Shown: piece by piece, positions 21,900 to 32,737 of the stretch
How the letters are laid out: every line of letters begins with the position of its first letter
How positions within the stretch are numbered: position 1 is the first letter of the stretch
Assembly: GCA_946902985.2 (NCBI GenBank)
Contig: OX336393.1
Location: 363,612,779 to 363,676,778, forward strand
Direction of reading: 5' to 3'
Source of the DNA: Meconema thalassinum
Taxonomy: Eukaryota > Arthropoda > Insecta > Orthoptera > Tettigoniidae
Length of the DNA: 64,000 nucleotides
Translations under genes and position numbers: made by a program
Notes under the pieces: generated by a model
What the model was told of the DNA's origin: nothing
Seen by the model: only the letters and a program-made list of their open reading frames with translations
Database searches by the model: none

Positions 21900-22264
21900 A
21901 CTATCACTCTGGGAGTGGCGGCACAAAGTTAACACTAAAGGGTACCTCCTACATTCAAACAGCCACACCATCCATACCTCATACAGAATATAGAAATACT
22001 GTCACCTACTCATTCACATACACACATAACATACTACGGCGGTGCTGAGGCCTGTTAATAGCATTCAATATGCCGACCGGATCTTTATTTACTGTACGAT
22101 TTCGCTTATCAACCAACCAACTAGAGGACTTCTCTGTTGCTCATTTCAAGTAAAAAACGATGCCTCACATTTCCATAATTTTCGAGACACAAATCAAAAT
22201 TTTCAACCAACAGCGAACAGCCATGGCAAAGTTACTTTTAGAAATCCATGTAAATTGATACTTG
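21900..22264. other. No recognised feature
   Basis: Short frames only; nothing supportable. Confidence 0.5.
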
Positions 22265-22885
22265 ATTTAGAGTTAATGGGTTACGTTTGCTAATCGGTTA
22301 TTAATCGAATAATCGAACATTGATCGACTAATCGTTGTTTCAATGAATCGACTAATCGAATGATAGGTTAATCGGCTAACAGAAGAATCTATTAATTGAT
22401 TAGTAAACACAACATAAGAAGAGAAGTTTAAATGAGAGGTCATCGATTAAGTTGAGTTTCGCTTATTTTCAGAATGATGCATACATATGGTTAAAAGTTA
22501 CTTTTTGCCTAAATATAAGCTACAAAGTGCCGTTCCTTGTTTATGATAACAATAACCTAATAAGAATCAGTGACATTGGGAGGAGACACATCAATTAAAT
22601 TGGGAAGGGTTACAAAGAAAGAAAACTAGTTTTGAATTCTTGTTCAATGTTTACAATTTAGGACAGGAACGCTTTTGTTTTTCTTTATTTTAGTATAGTT
22701 ATCACAAAGAAGGGACATTTTTCAAAAATATACGATACAGTATATATTAATTAATTAATTAATTGTCTCTTTTGTTTTTGTGAGAGCGTATGGAAAGAAA
22801 CGAAGTTCATCGATCGACAAACAAATTAATCAATTATTCGACCAGCCGATTAATCTATTAAGCGAACAATCGATTAAACATTACT
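22265..22885 (-). mobile_element. AT-rich palindromic element M, copy 2
   Basis: Inverse of the copy at 4060-5090. The left end (22283-22400) contains about ten TAATCG or TTAATCGATTAA-like motifs, and the right end (22808-22880) has more. The middle shares GAGAGGTCATCG, TCCTTGTTTATGATAACAAT and AAGAATCAGTGACA blocks with copy 1. No SINE is inserted here, so this copy shows the empty structure (about 620 bp). Confidence 0.65.
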
Positions 22886-23458
22886 TGTAGCTGACTCAAC
22901 TCTCTACGTCTATCACACGGTCTCAGCGAGGCTCCGTTCTACAGAGTAGGCCCTCGCTGTTTATGGCGAAACTTACTGTAACGTTGACGAATATTAAGAG
23001 TCCTATCAAATAAAAGACGTGACATAACTGCCCGAGACACACTGACAACTATTATCAACAGATTGTTGGGAACAAACAACAACAAAAAACACAGTTCTAG
23101 TCCTTCATTGTTGAAAACATCCTGTAATGTCATAGACTAGACCTTCCATGATCACTATCTCCTTTTTGCTGCATTTGTAATAACTCTTCGTTGTTTTTCT
23201 TCACTTTTCCAAAAGTAAAGGACACACTAAACGTTTCTTACGATGTGCCGATTGAATGACCCGCGGTAGACTGTTGATTTTTCACCGGAAACTCAATCAT
23301 ATCCGGTCGATTAAATTAGCAGTTTTCTTTTCTACCACTACGAGTGCTAGTGTGAGTCAATGCAGAGTTTCAATTAAACCCTTATAACAACTTCCGATGT
23401 AAAGATCTTTCAAAAAAACAAAAAACACCTTAAGGTATTGAACCAAGGGACTAATTAA
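22886..23458. other. No recognised feature
   Basis: No repeat shared with the rest of the window and no plausible gene. Confidence 0.5.
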
Positions 23459-23468
23459 AGAACGAATC

Positions 23469-23980
23469 TAGGCGGCTTCGGTGGTGTAGTTGATAGCATT
23501 CTGAGCTTCTATGCCCAAGCTCACGGGTTCAAACCCGGCCGAAGTCGTCGGATTTTTAAGAACGTTAACAATCCCTCAGTATGCCTTCCTTCGTAGGGAA
23601 AGTAAAGCCGGCGGTCCCATGTCATAGATTCACGGCATGAAAAAGAACCTTCCAATAACTACACTTGTGTGAAGCCAAAATTTGTAGGTTAGAATTGAAA
23701 ACGCGCTATTAGTTCCAACGTTCGCAGCCAGGTTCTGACTGCGAAGCCATCTAGTAACCAAGTCCGCAAGATAGTTGTCGTGGACGGTAGCATTTGGTAG
23801 CCAAAGTAGGAACTTCCTGAAAATTATTGTCTGCAGCCCTTACTTGAATTAAAACCGATAACACACGCTAATACAGCCATCACAATTAACACCGGTTATC
23901 AGACAGGTTCTACACACATCCAAAGTACATGGGGCTACATGACCACGTTTTCGCAGCCCCTAAACTAAGGAACCAACCAT
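23469..23980 (+). repeat. SINE family A, copy 6 (full length)
   Basis: Head GGCTTCGGTGGTGTAGTTGA and B box GGGTTCAAACCC, full body to GGAACCAACC. Perfect target-site duplication AGAACGAATC at 23459-23468 and 23981-23990. Confidence 0.95.
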
Positions 23981-24408
23981 AGAACGAATCATGTTAAAGT
24001 AAATTTGGCTAAGATTTGAATAAAAAAAGAAAACGAGTAATGAAACAAGCGATTTCAGGCTGGAATTGATTTTCTAAATTTGTTTTCTTTAGTTTGGTAA
24101 AGCTCTTCTAGACTCACAATTTGAAACAATGAGGAAATTGCTTAATTTTACGCTTTTGCTAAGATAGGTCCTTTTTTTTAAGCTAAGAAATGTTTCATAC
24201 CCCTCCATACCTAACCAGACGTCCGGCGTGTGTCACTCTGGAAACAAATAGTACCTGAGGGGTTTACCCCTAAAGATGAAATGAGCAGTGGTAGTCATTT
24301 GCCTTATACCACCTAGAGGTCCTTGAACCGGATGAGAACAGGGGTTCCTAAGTGCCGTAGCTTACTGGTAAAGTGGGGTAATGCAGAAGATCCAAGATGT
24401 GAATGTTA

Positions 24409-25125
24409 GTACAGTACAGCTGCACAGAAGAAACCCCTTTAGTTCCAAAAACCGTGCTATGGTTGGCTTTTAGTAAATCGTTAGAAAAGCACAAGAAAAG
24501 CTTAACTCGAAATTTCAGAATAATTTGCACGATTATTTTGTCAGAAAACTCAAAAAATTGAAAAGCGTTTTTCTCTGAATCTACGTATTTTAAAGAAAAG
24601 TTTTTTAAACAAAAAATATAGAGGACATTGTCACCTACAATTTGTCTCATTGAGGTCATGTCATACGTTTTGAAATGCAGAAGCTAGGTGGCGCCAAAGT
24701 TTCAAAAAAGTGATTTTTCACTTTTTGTCCTAGAAAAAAAAAACGTTTTGTTCACAAAAGAGCGAATCAGAAATTTGTTCCCCTCAAAATTGTCTACAAC
24801 ATTTATTGAAACATTTCTTTTCCTCCGACTTACCGTTCCAAAGTTATATTCTGCCGAAGTGTGAAAATTGTCCGACACCGGTCCCGGTCTAAACTATGCC
24901 CACCGCTCTCTCCGCAGTAACAAGAGTAGCCTTGACTACGCAGCGTTGCATTTGCTGCGCTATAACTTTGGAACGCTAAGTCGGTGGACACAAACGTTTA
25001 AATAAATGTTGCAGACAATTATTCCGAAATTTAGAGTTCAGCTTTTTTATGTGCTTTTCTAACGATTTACAAAAAGCCAACCATAGCACGGTTTTTGGAA
25101 CATAACCATTCCAGCTGTACTGTAC
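24409..25125. mobile_element. TA-flanked MITE with long inverted arms
   Basis: Ends GTACAGTACAGCTG and the inverse CAGCTGTACTGTAC, each flanked by TA (24407-24408 and 25126-25127). Inverted similarity runs deep: CCGTGCTATGGTTGGCTTTT at 24448 against its inverse at 25073-25092, and CGACTTACCGTTCCAAAG at 24826 against its inverse near 24970-24987. No protein. Probably a Tc1/mariner-type non-autonomous element. Confidence 0.88.
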
Positions 25126-25279
25126 TATGTGGAGAATTCCAGTCTCCGCAACACCTGGTCACGTGCCAAGATCTGAACGACACCTGCAGAGGGGCAGACC
25201 TAATGTTGGCACAGACCGAGGGATAAGAGCTGCAAAGTTCTGGAAAGGAAGAATTTAGTGTGTCTTCCGAACACGGAAA

Positions 25280-25530
25280 TATAATGTATATGTCGTAGTC
25301 AGATAGTGAAATCCGTCATTTCATGAAGATCCTAGGCACTTCATGAAAAGCCGGCATATGATGTAAAAAGAGATAGTTACACCATCTGACGCGTTTCTTC
25401 ATGAAGTGATGGACCGATTTAGGCACATGGTGTAAGAAATGATTTTACATTATCAGCCGAGGCACTTCATGAAGATCCGGTGTTTGTTGATTCGGCACTT
25501 CATGAAATGACTGACGCAATGAAACCGTAC
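25280..25530. repeat. TTCATGAA-rich palindromic block, left copy
   Basis: Begins TATGTCGTAGTCAGATAGTG (25289) and holds five TTCATGAA palindromes within about 200 bp, alternating with ATCTGAC and TGATGTAA-like motifs. An inverted relative is at 32360-32585. See findings for the two possible readings. Confidence 0.8.
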
Positions 25531-25721
25531 ATTAATTCATTTAATTGTTCTATTCCAAGAAATAAATTAATGCTTCTTTATTAAGGTTTTCGAAAATAAT
25601 TTTCACATAACAACCTAAATCTAAATCGTGAAATACCGGTTACCGTACTCTTTACTCTCTATCTTTTTTTTTTGTAGAAGTTTGTATTTTTATTTTTACT
25701 TTTTTATTTGTTTATTTGTAC

Positions 25722-25864
25722 AGTATTAGCCTACTTTCGATTTTTGCAAAAAATGAAAGTAGACTTATGAGATCAACACAGGGCGAAAAAAGTGTGTCTG
25801 TCTGTGTGTGTGTATGTGTGTGTGTGAGTCTGTGTATGTGTGTGTGTGAGTCTGTGTGTGTGTG

Positions 25865-25900
<36 letters not shown>

Positions 25901-26330
25901 TGTGTGTACTCTGAATGTCTGTCCCCCCCCTATCAATTCGAACATGGTGAATGCGAATTGAACGAAATTTGGTACAAAGGTAGCACTAGCAAAGGACACC
26001 TCAGTGTCATGTTTTATATCGCCGCCATCTTTACTAAAACTGAATGGCGGCCACTCAAACGTTCAAAACGTCAAATCAAATAACGACTAACCAAATCATC
26101 CGATCTCTACCAAATTTGGAAACAACATACCTTCGTATAGGATGCGTCTTGTGACCAAACTACAAGGTCGTCCGCCATACCATTTTAGGATGGCGGCCGT
26201 GCGAATTATGCAATCTTTATAATCCATATCATGGGACCCACCCGTTCCGATTATCGAGCCGAGAATCGTTTTAACTGTTCTAAAGGAAGAGGCACGTTCG
26301 AAATTAAAAGTTTATTTTGTAATACTATAG
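25722..26330 (+). repeat. Hairpin, (GT)n tract and one unit of the 294-bp repeat
   Basis: Starts with a hairpin (CCTACTTTC at 25730 pairs with GAAAGTAG at 25754), then a long interrupted (GT)n tract (25793-25912), then one diverged copy of the unit that is tandemly repeated at 28030-29330 (CCCCTATCAATTCGAACA, ACGAAATTTGGTACAAAGG, CACCTCAGTGTCATG). Open frames across the GT tract are low-complexity artefacts. Confidence 0.8.
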
Positions 26331-26578
26331 TGCAGACGTGATTTTAAAAAGCTGAGCTGATTCAGTAATAAGACAAGATGGCAGCGGATATCTTGTGCCT
26401 GACTTATATTTCACTAATTTGAGTATTGCATGCAATATAGCGTACTGATACAAAATAAATAAACTTTGCATGAAATGCTTTATATATAAATAATATACTC
26501 CAGTGATGAAATCGTTTAGTATAAATCATTATTTGCTAACAAGTTCTATGTAAGTCATTTTATATAGAACGATATTCG

Positions 26579-26655
26579 TTGACACAATTAGCTCAGTGGT
26601 AGAGCGTTAGCCTATCGCTCAAATGCCTATGGTTCAAACCCGATCAGAGCTAGGT
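26579..26655 (+). pseudogene. tRNA-like sequence, degenerate
   Basis: A clear A box TTAGCTCAGTGGTAGAGC (26588) and B box GGTTCAAACCC (26632) at tRNA spacing. The acceptor 5' strand does not pair with the 3' side and the T stem is weak, so it is a tRNA pseudogene or a head-only SINE, not an active tRNA gene. Confidence 0.6.
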
Positions 26656-27303
26656 TTTTTGCTTGAAATGTTATATGTTTATTGTTTTGTAATGACTCAG
26701 TTGTTTTAAAATTACGCGTTATATTGTGCATATTATGGTGTAAAATATATATTTAATTAAAACATAATTCGCCAGCAGATTTACTCGAGACATCTAGCTG
26801 CCAAAAAGGTAACTTCCAGATTTTATTGAAAAGTTTCTTCTTCTGGCCGCTAGAATGCACTCGCTCTGTTAGGATTATATTGTTCGATATTTCACCACTA
26901 GATGTCACGACTAGTCTACGTGAGGCTCCATTGATTACTATACCATTGGCATTCTATGCGCATCGAATTTGAAGAATGACAAGATGATACTACGATACAT
27001 TTTTACTTTTTATTTTAAAGGGTTTGTAACTGCCTATTTTGCGTTACTTGAAAATGTTATTTGAAGTAAAGAACAAAACGATTTCACATAGTAACTGAAT
27101 TCAAGCCGTTGGTGTTGGTTCAGGTTATTAATTACTACTTTTATTTCAGGCAAATAGCAATCGAAAATATCCACATAGTTTGTATACACATGTCTCTGTA
27201 GGGTCATGGAAAGATTTGTTAATTCAATTAGGGTTGTGAAAGCCATGCATAACCAGACGTGTAAAGACATGCCTCAACTCAAAGTTGGATGTTGCCCACG
27301 GTA
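26656..27303. other. No recognised feature
   Basis: AT-rich with no long frame; nothing supportable. Confidence 0.5.
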
Positions 27304-27313
27304 GGTCGTATAT

Positions 27314-27315
<2 letters not shown>

Positions 27316-27364
<49 letters not shown>

Positions 27365-27582
27365 TTATTGGTTTTACATCCCTTTAAACCACTGCTGCTT
27401 TTAGAGACACCGGGGTGCCGGAATTTTGGCCCGAAGGGGATCTTTAACATGCCAGTAAATGTACTGACACGGCTCCCTCGCATTTGTGCACCCTCAAATG
27501 CCAGCTGACTGCGCCAGGATACGAACCTGCAACCTAGGGCCCAGCAAGCGAGAACGTTACCGCTGAGCCACGCAGCCAGTCC
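27316..27582 (-). repeat. tRNA-derived SINE, family F, copy 3, with (AAT)n tail
   Basis: Head on the minus strand CTGCGTGGCTCAGCGGTAAC, body with GATCCCCTTCGGGC, tail the (AAT)n tract at 27316-27363. Imperfect target duplication GGTCGTATATGT at 27304-27315 versus GGTCGATTATGT at 27583-27594. Confidence 0.9.
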
Positions 27583-27721
27583 GGTCGATTATGTCTCCAG
27601 ATCCATAACATTCTTGATATACTTCTTATCTTTCTTTCTTCAATGATGGTAGCAGTTTTTATCTAGGTTGTGGCGTTTGGTAGAGGTAAATCGTTTCTAA
27701 GGTCTTCAACAAAGAATAGTT

Positions 27722-27815
27722 CTATTATACTCTTTGATAATAACAACGAGTTATAACTATACTCATACATTTAGGAGAAAGTAGGCTATATGTTCTTTAC
27801 TGAACATCTTGTTTT
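27722..27815 (+). repeat. Direct repeat flanking the tandem array, left copy
   Basis: GCATACATTTAGGAG-like and AAAGTAGGCTATATGTTCTT, TACTGAACATCTTGTTTTT blocks recur at 29355-29449 in the same orientation. The two copies enclose the hairpin, (GT)n tract and 294-bp array. Confidence 0.8.
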
Positions 27816-27924
27816 TTTTCTAATCTGTAATGCATACTTTCATAATTTCATTTGTAGATTTTGTTTTTGTTCTTCAATTGTGTACGGTATCTTTTTTCTC
27901 TCATTCCTACACTCATGCAATTTG

Positions 27925-29330
27925 TATTAGCCTACTTTCGATTTTTGCAAAAAATGGAAGTAGACTTATGAGATCAACACAGGGCGAAAAAAAAGTGTGT
28001 GTGTGTGTGTGAGTGTGTGTACTCTGAATGTATGCCCCCCCCCCTATCAATTCGAACACGGTGAACGCGAATTGAACGAAATTTGGTACAAAGGTAGCAC
28101 TAGCAAAGGACACCTCAGTGTCATGTTTTATATCACCGCCATCTTGACGGAAACGTAATGGCTGCCACACAAATGTTCAAAGCTTAAATCAAATTACGAC
28201 TAACCTAATCATCCGATCTCTACCAAATTTTGCAACAACATACCTTTATGGGGGGAGCATCCTTTGACCAAGCTAATAGGTCATCAGCCTAATAGTTTGC
28301 GGATGGCGGCCATCTTTGTGTGAAAATCGATTCCCCCTATTAATTCGAACACGATGGAACCGAATGGAACGAAATTTGGTACAGAGGTAGTACCAGCAAA
28401 GGGCACCTCAGTGTCATGTTTTATATCGCCGCCATCTTGACGGAAACGTAATGGCGGCCACACAAATGTTCAAAGCTTAAATCAAATTACGACTAACCTA
28501 ATCATCCGATCTCTACCAAATTTTGCAACGACATACGTTTATGGAGGAAGCATCCATTGACCAAATTAATAGGTCATTAGCCTAATAATTTGCGGATGGC
28601 GGCCATCTTTGTGTGAAAATCGATTCCCCCTATCAATTCAAACACGGTGAAACCGAATGGAACGAAATTTGGTACAGAGGTAGCCCTAGCAAAGGGCACC
28701 TCAGTGTCATGTTTTATATCACCGCCATCTTGACGGAAACGTTAATCTCGGCCACCCAAATGTTAAAAGCTAAAATGTAATTTCGACCAACCTAATAATC
28801 TAGTCTCGACGAAATTTTGCAACAACATATCTTTATGTGGGAAGCATATTCTGACCAAACTGCAAGATCATCAGCCCAATAGTTTGCAGATGGTGGCCAA
28901 GTATGTGTGCAAATCGATTCCCCCTATCAATTCAAACACGGTGAAACCGAAATGAACGAAATTTGGCACAGAGGTAGCACTAGCAAAGGGCACCTCAGTG
29001 TCATGTTTTATATCGCCGCCATCTTGACGGAAACGGAATGACGGCCACCCAAATGTTAAAAGCTTAAATCAAATTACGACCATCCTAATAATTTGATCTC
29101 TACCAGATTTTGCAACAGCATGCCTTTTTGTGGAAAGCATCTTATGACCGACTACAAGGTCATCAGCCCAATAGTTTGCAAATAGCGGCCATGTAGGCTA
29201 TGTGTGCAAATCAATTCCCCATATCAATTCAAACACGGTGAAACCGAATTGAATTACATTTTTACAGAGGTAGCACTAGCAAAGGGCACCTCATATTCAT
29301 GTTTAATATCCCTATAGCACGTTGTATTTC
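27925..29330 (+). repeat. Tandem array, ~294-bp unit, about 4.4 copies
   Basis: Opens with the same hairpin as 25722 (CCTACTTTC ... GGAAGTAG) and a (GT)n tract (27994-28021). Units start at CCCCTAT(C/T)AATTC near 28041, 28334, 28627, 28921 and 29217, a spacing of 293, 293, 294 and 296. Each unit carries ACGAAATTTGG, GCAAAGG(A/G)CACCTCA, TGTCATGTTTTATATC and GGCGGCCAT-like blocks. The last unit is partial. Units are too long and too diverged to be a CRISPR array. Confidence 0.9.
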
Positions 29331-29354
29331 AACAAGCTAATACAACCAACATTC

Positions 29355-29449
29355 AATTATACTCCTTGAAAAGGACAAAGAGTTATAAGAATATCCATGC
29401 ATTTAGGAGAAAGTAGGCTATATGTTCTTTACTGAACATCTTGTTTTTG
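29355..29449 (+). repeat. Direct repeat flanking the tandem array, right copy
   Basis: Same sequence block as 27722-27815; see there. Confidence 0.8.
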
Positions 29450-29969
29450 AACTTGATATGCTTGATATGTACATTAATATTGTTAAATAAATGAATAGCC
29501 TAAATAAATAAATGAATTCACACATACATTAGAATACTTCAATTGCATCGTATACTGTAAAATATTAATCGATGGATTTCCGCTAAGTTAAAAATGGCAA
29601 CAGCTTCATTTTTTTTTGTCTGAAGGAGGGTGGGAGGCTGGGGAGGCTTTAGCAAGCTAGTATATGCTGTCACGCAAGAAAAGTTGAGCAACCTGCAGGA
29701 TGACGTAGCTTGAGGCTGCACTGTATTATTTAGAACTTCCCCAAATTAAATAAATAGTAAGTTCTTTGGATTATAACGATAGAATTAGCTCTGGAATCTC
29801 AATCAACTAAAGAGGAAATAGTTGTGGCCTATAGGCTGTATTCCTATCGGCTAATATTTATTGTGGGAGACAAGTGAAGGAGAGTTTGCATGTTATGGTA
29901 ATAATATTAATTATGTGTGTTTGTCATCATCTATCACCAACAACGGTAGCTACATTCACTAACGCACAG
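29450..29969. other. No recognised feature
   Basis: AT-rich, short frames only. Confidence 0.5.
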
Positions 29970-29977
29970 CTCTAGGC

Positions 29978-30525
29978 CAGGCGTTCTACCTGGTGCTCGG
30001 GAGCTCCACGGGGCTCCTTAAATGACATTTGGTACTCCCGTCAAACGAGAAAAAAAAGTGCTCGCGAGCACAACCTCCCCTGAGATCCATTCTTTAATTC
30101 AAATTCTGTTGCATGGACTAGAATAATAGGGTATTCACTCACTAGGAGGTTTGAAAGTGAAAAATTTTATCTTGTAAAATAGTATTTATTAATCATCAAT
30201 AATCATAATTGGGCATCCCTGCTTTATGAGTAACGCAAAAGACGCTGATTCGACTCGACTGTACATACGTAAATGATCTTATCTGCATGAGTCACGCAAG
30301 CAGTTTCAGCATGCCTGGTGAGCGGTGAATCACTAAATATTTCAGCACTTCATTGGGAGAGAGAGAGAGACAGGAAAAGAAAAGCGAGGCGCATTCTTGT
30401 TACATTATTATTATTATTATTATTATTACTATTATTATTATTATTATTATTATGGGCTTAATGGTGCTTGGGGACTTGGTGTGGCATGATGGTGGTGGTC
30501 AGTCTCAAAAAAATTGAGAACGCCG
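29978..30525. mobile_element. hAT-like non-autonomous element
   Basis: Ends CAGGCGTTCT and the inverse of AGAACGCCG; perfect 8-bp target duplication CTCTAGGC at 29970-29977 and 30526-30533. Contains (GA)n at 30358-30371 and (TTA)n at 30405-30452. No transposase. The left terminus differs from the right by one base (CAGGCG versus CGGCG). Confidence 0.82.
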
Positions 30526-30533
30526 CTCTAGGC

Positions 30534-31040
30534 TATGAAACCAAGCTATATACGGACTTGAAGAGTGGTTCAAACCCCACTTATAGCGGTCAATAAAATG
30601 ATGTTTCCCATTTGAAACTCGGGCAAATGCTGGGACGGTACCTTCTAATATGCCACAGACCGCTTCCTTCCATCTCTGCCACATAGAAATTGATCGAATA
30701 TCATCCCCAAGCCCATTGAAACTGGAATGAGTCCCGCGACGTAGCCTTACACGTGCAAATCTTGCACCCCGGCCACGAAGGTAGCTACAGCAAGTCGGGA
30801 GATCGTAGGTGCTAAACCTGACGGTGACAGTGGCCATCCAGAGTGTGGTTTCTCCCCGTGGATTTTCCACACTCCCTTCACCCAAATGCCGGGATAGTAC
30901 CACTTCAAATCCCGGGGCGTCTACCCCATCCCTTTCCCTAATGCAGTTCCACCCACCCCTAGAGTCATGATATAAATAAAAGTTCAATTCACACCCAATC
31001 ACACGGGGCTGATGATTGAGGTGACCCAAGTCCCCCAAAT
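30534..31040 (+). repeat. SINE family H-related block
   Basis: B-box-like GTGGTTCAAACCCC at 30566, then CGGGCAAATGCTGGGACGGT and CACGGGGCTGATGATTGAGG, as in families G, H and P. The hAT-like element is inserted just before it. The 192-codon minus-strand frame across this block lies entirely in repeat sequence and is not a gene. Confidence 0.65.
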
Positions 31041-31269
31041 GAATTAACAACAAAACTGGAACGATACCAGGTAAGATACACACAATGAAGAAAAATGCAG
31101 AATCATTCTCTCAAATATTTCTGTCTAGAATAAATAGGCTGAAATTAGAGATTTTCTCGAAGTTGAACCCTCTACTAAATCAACCAAATGAAAAGCTTTT
31201 GTGTATGCCCCTCTTAATTCTCGCGAAAATGTCGAGCTGAGAGACAATAGACGAAAAATGACGCTGTTG

Positions 31270-31570
31270 TTTCATTTGAGGTACTTCGGCATCGTGATCA
31301 TTCAGCCCTATGTAGTCGGGAGTATGTAGAATATGTCTGATAATCTGTGGTATTTGTAGTAATGTGTGTATTTTTAGTTCAAGTTAAGATTGGGAAGGAG
31401 GCGGCCATGGTTTAAGTTAGGAACCAACCCGGCATTTACCTAGAGGAGAAGGGGGAAACCACGGAAAACCAATTCAAGAATGGCTAAGGAAGGAATGGAA
31501 CTCTTCTCAGTTTTGCCTCCCGAGGTTGAGTGTACCCCAATTCAACCCTCAGACCATAATTATGTTCCTA
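31270..31570 (-). repeat. SINE family G, copy 3
   Basis: Shares TGTCTGATAATCTGTGG, GGAAACCACGG, AACTCTTCTCAGTTTTGCCT and GAGTGTACCCC with 18513-18810. The tRNA-like head is not clear at the right end. Confidence 0.75.
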
Positions 31571-31614
31571 TCCTTGGTAACCATAGTTGATTTCATAAGT
31601 CTACTTAACGAGTA

Positions 31615-31815
31615 GGCCAATATGCTGGTTCGATTCCCGTCGCTGACTGTGGCGTTTTCCCCACAGGTCATTCCACACACCCTCTCGGCAAATAGCGGGA
31701 TGGTACTTCATTTCAAGTCTCGAGACACCTTCCCAAATTCTTTACCCACACACTACTTCAGTCATCATGCAAACACACTGGGCTGATGACTAAGATGTCC
31801 ATAGCCCTTAAAATA
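31615..31815 (+). repeat. tRNA-derived SINE fragment (H-like)
   Basis: B box CTGGTTCGATTCCCG at 31626, then CATTCCACACACCCTC, AGCGGGATGGTACTTCATTT and CACACTGGGCTGATGAC. The tail module resembles 30980-31035. Confidence 0.6.
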
Positions 31816-31819
31816 AATA

Positions 31820-32355
31820 TACAAGAAAACAACTATAAAACAAGGCAACACCTGAACTATATTAAAATGTGCAGATTGAACAAAAAATACTGAAATAGTT
31901 ACTTGGCAAAAATAACATCCTTCAGTGGAACCACGTAGTGTTCCGGCAGCTAACACCATACCCCGAGACCACAAATTCAATAAGAGAGTCGGCTGCTAAG
32001 AGCTGTACAAGTTCTCTTAATTGTGCGTCCGTAACTCAGTTAGTTCTTGTTGTTTAAAGGATGACACAGCTAAACCAAGTCATATTATACTATCGGTTAT
32101 CTATCTCTCATGTTTTAAAAACAAAATGAATCTGAACGACGTTATTCTTCCGTTCACAGTACGGCAGCATAATATTCCTTCTAGGCGCAAGGCCAAGCAA
32201 GATGCTGGGGGGGAGGGTATTAGGGGATTAATGATGTCCAGACCATTATACATTTATGCCATATGTCACAGTGTTCACTTTCTGAGGAAATAACAGCCCT
32301 TTAGTGTCCACATTTTTATCCGATTAATTCTTGGAAATCTCACTTCCCTCACACG
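31820..32355. other. No recognised feature
   Basis: Short frames only. No shared repeat seen. Confidence 0.45.
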
Positions 32356-32359
32356 TGAT

Positions 32360-32585
32360 CACCGCTGCCGCTACGGTACTTCATGAAGTGACGGGCTGGA
32401 CTTCCCGTCAGATGATGTACAAAATGAATTGCACAATGTGACGGCGAAATTTAGTCATTTCATGAAACCACGGGTCAGATAGTGCAAATGTACCTTTTTA
32501 CATCATATGCCGGCTCTTCATGAAGTGCCTAGGATTTTCATGAAATGACGGATTTCACTATCTGACTACGACATATATATGACAT
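32360..32585. repeat. TTCATGAA-rich palindromic block, right copy (inverted)
   Basis: Inverse of 25280-25530: ends CACTATCTGACTACGACATA at 32556-32575 and shares TACATCATATGCCGGCT and GAAGTGCCTAGGAT. Four TTCATGAA palindromes. Confidence 0.8.
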
Positions 32586-32737
32586 TAAAAAAGCTTGCTT
32601 TTCTTGACAAACTTAGCCAAGTAATGGCTGATCAGCGGACTTTCCCCAATGGGCTTATAATGAGTGGAGTAAGGTTGTAATGTTTTTATTTCAACCAAAT
32701 GAATATAGGCTATAACACTATTTACATTTCAGTTAGA

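Noticed and set aside
25712..26083. Frames rich in VCVC or THTH repeats
   Set aside because: Translations of a (GT)n microsatellite.
28030..29330. CRISPR-like array
   Set aside because: Units are ~294 bp, non-palindromic and diverged; eukaryotic tandem repeat.
30505..31083. 192-codon minus-strand open frame
   Set aside because: Lies wholly in SINE-like sequence and the edge of a hAT-like element; no domain.
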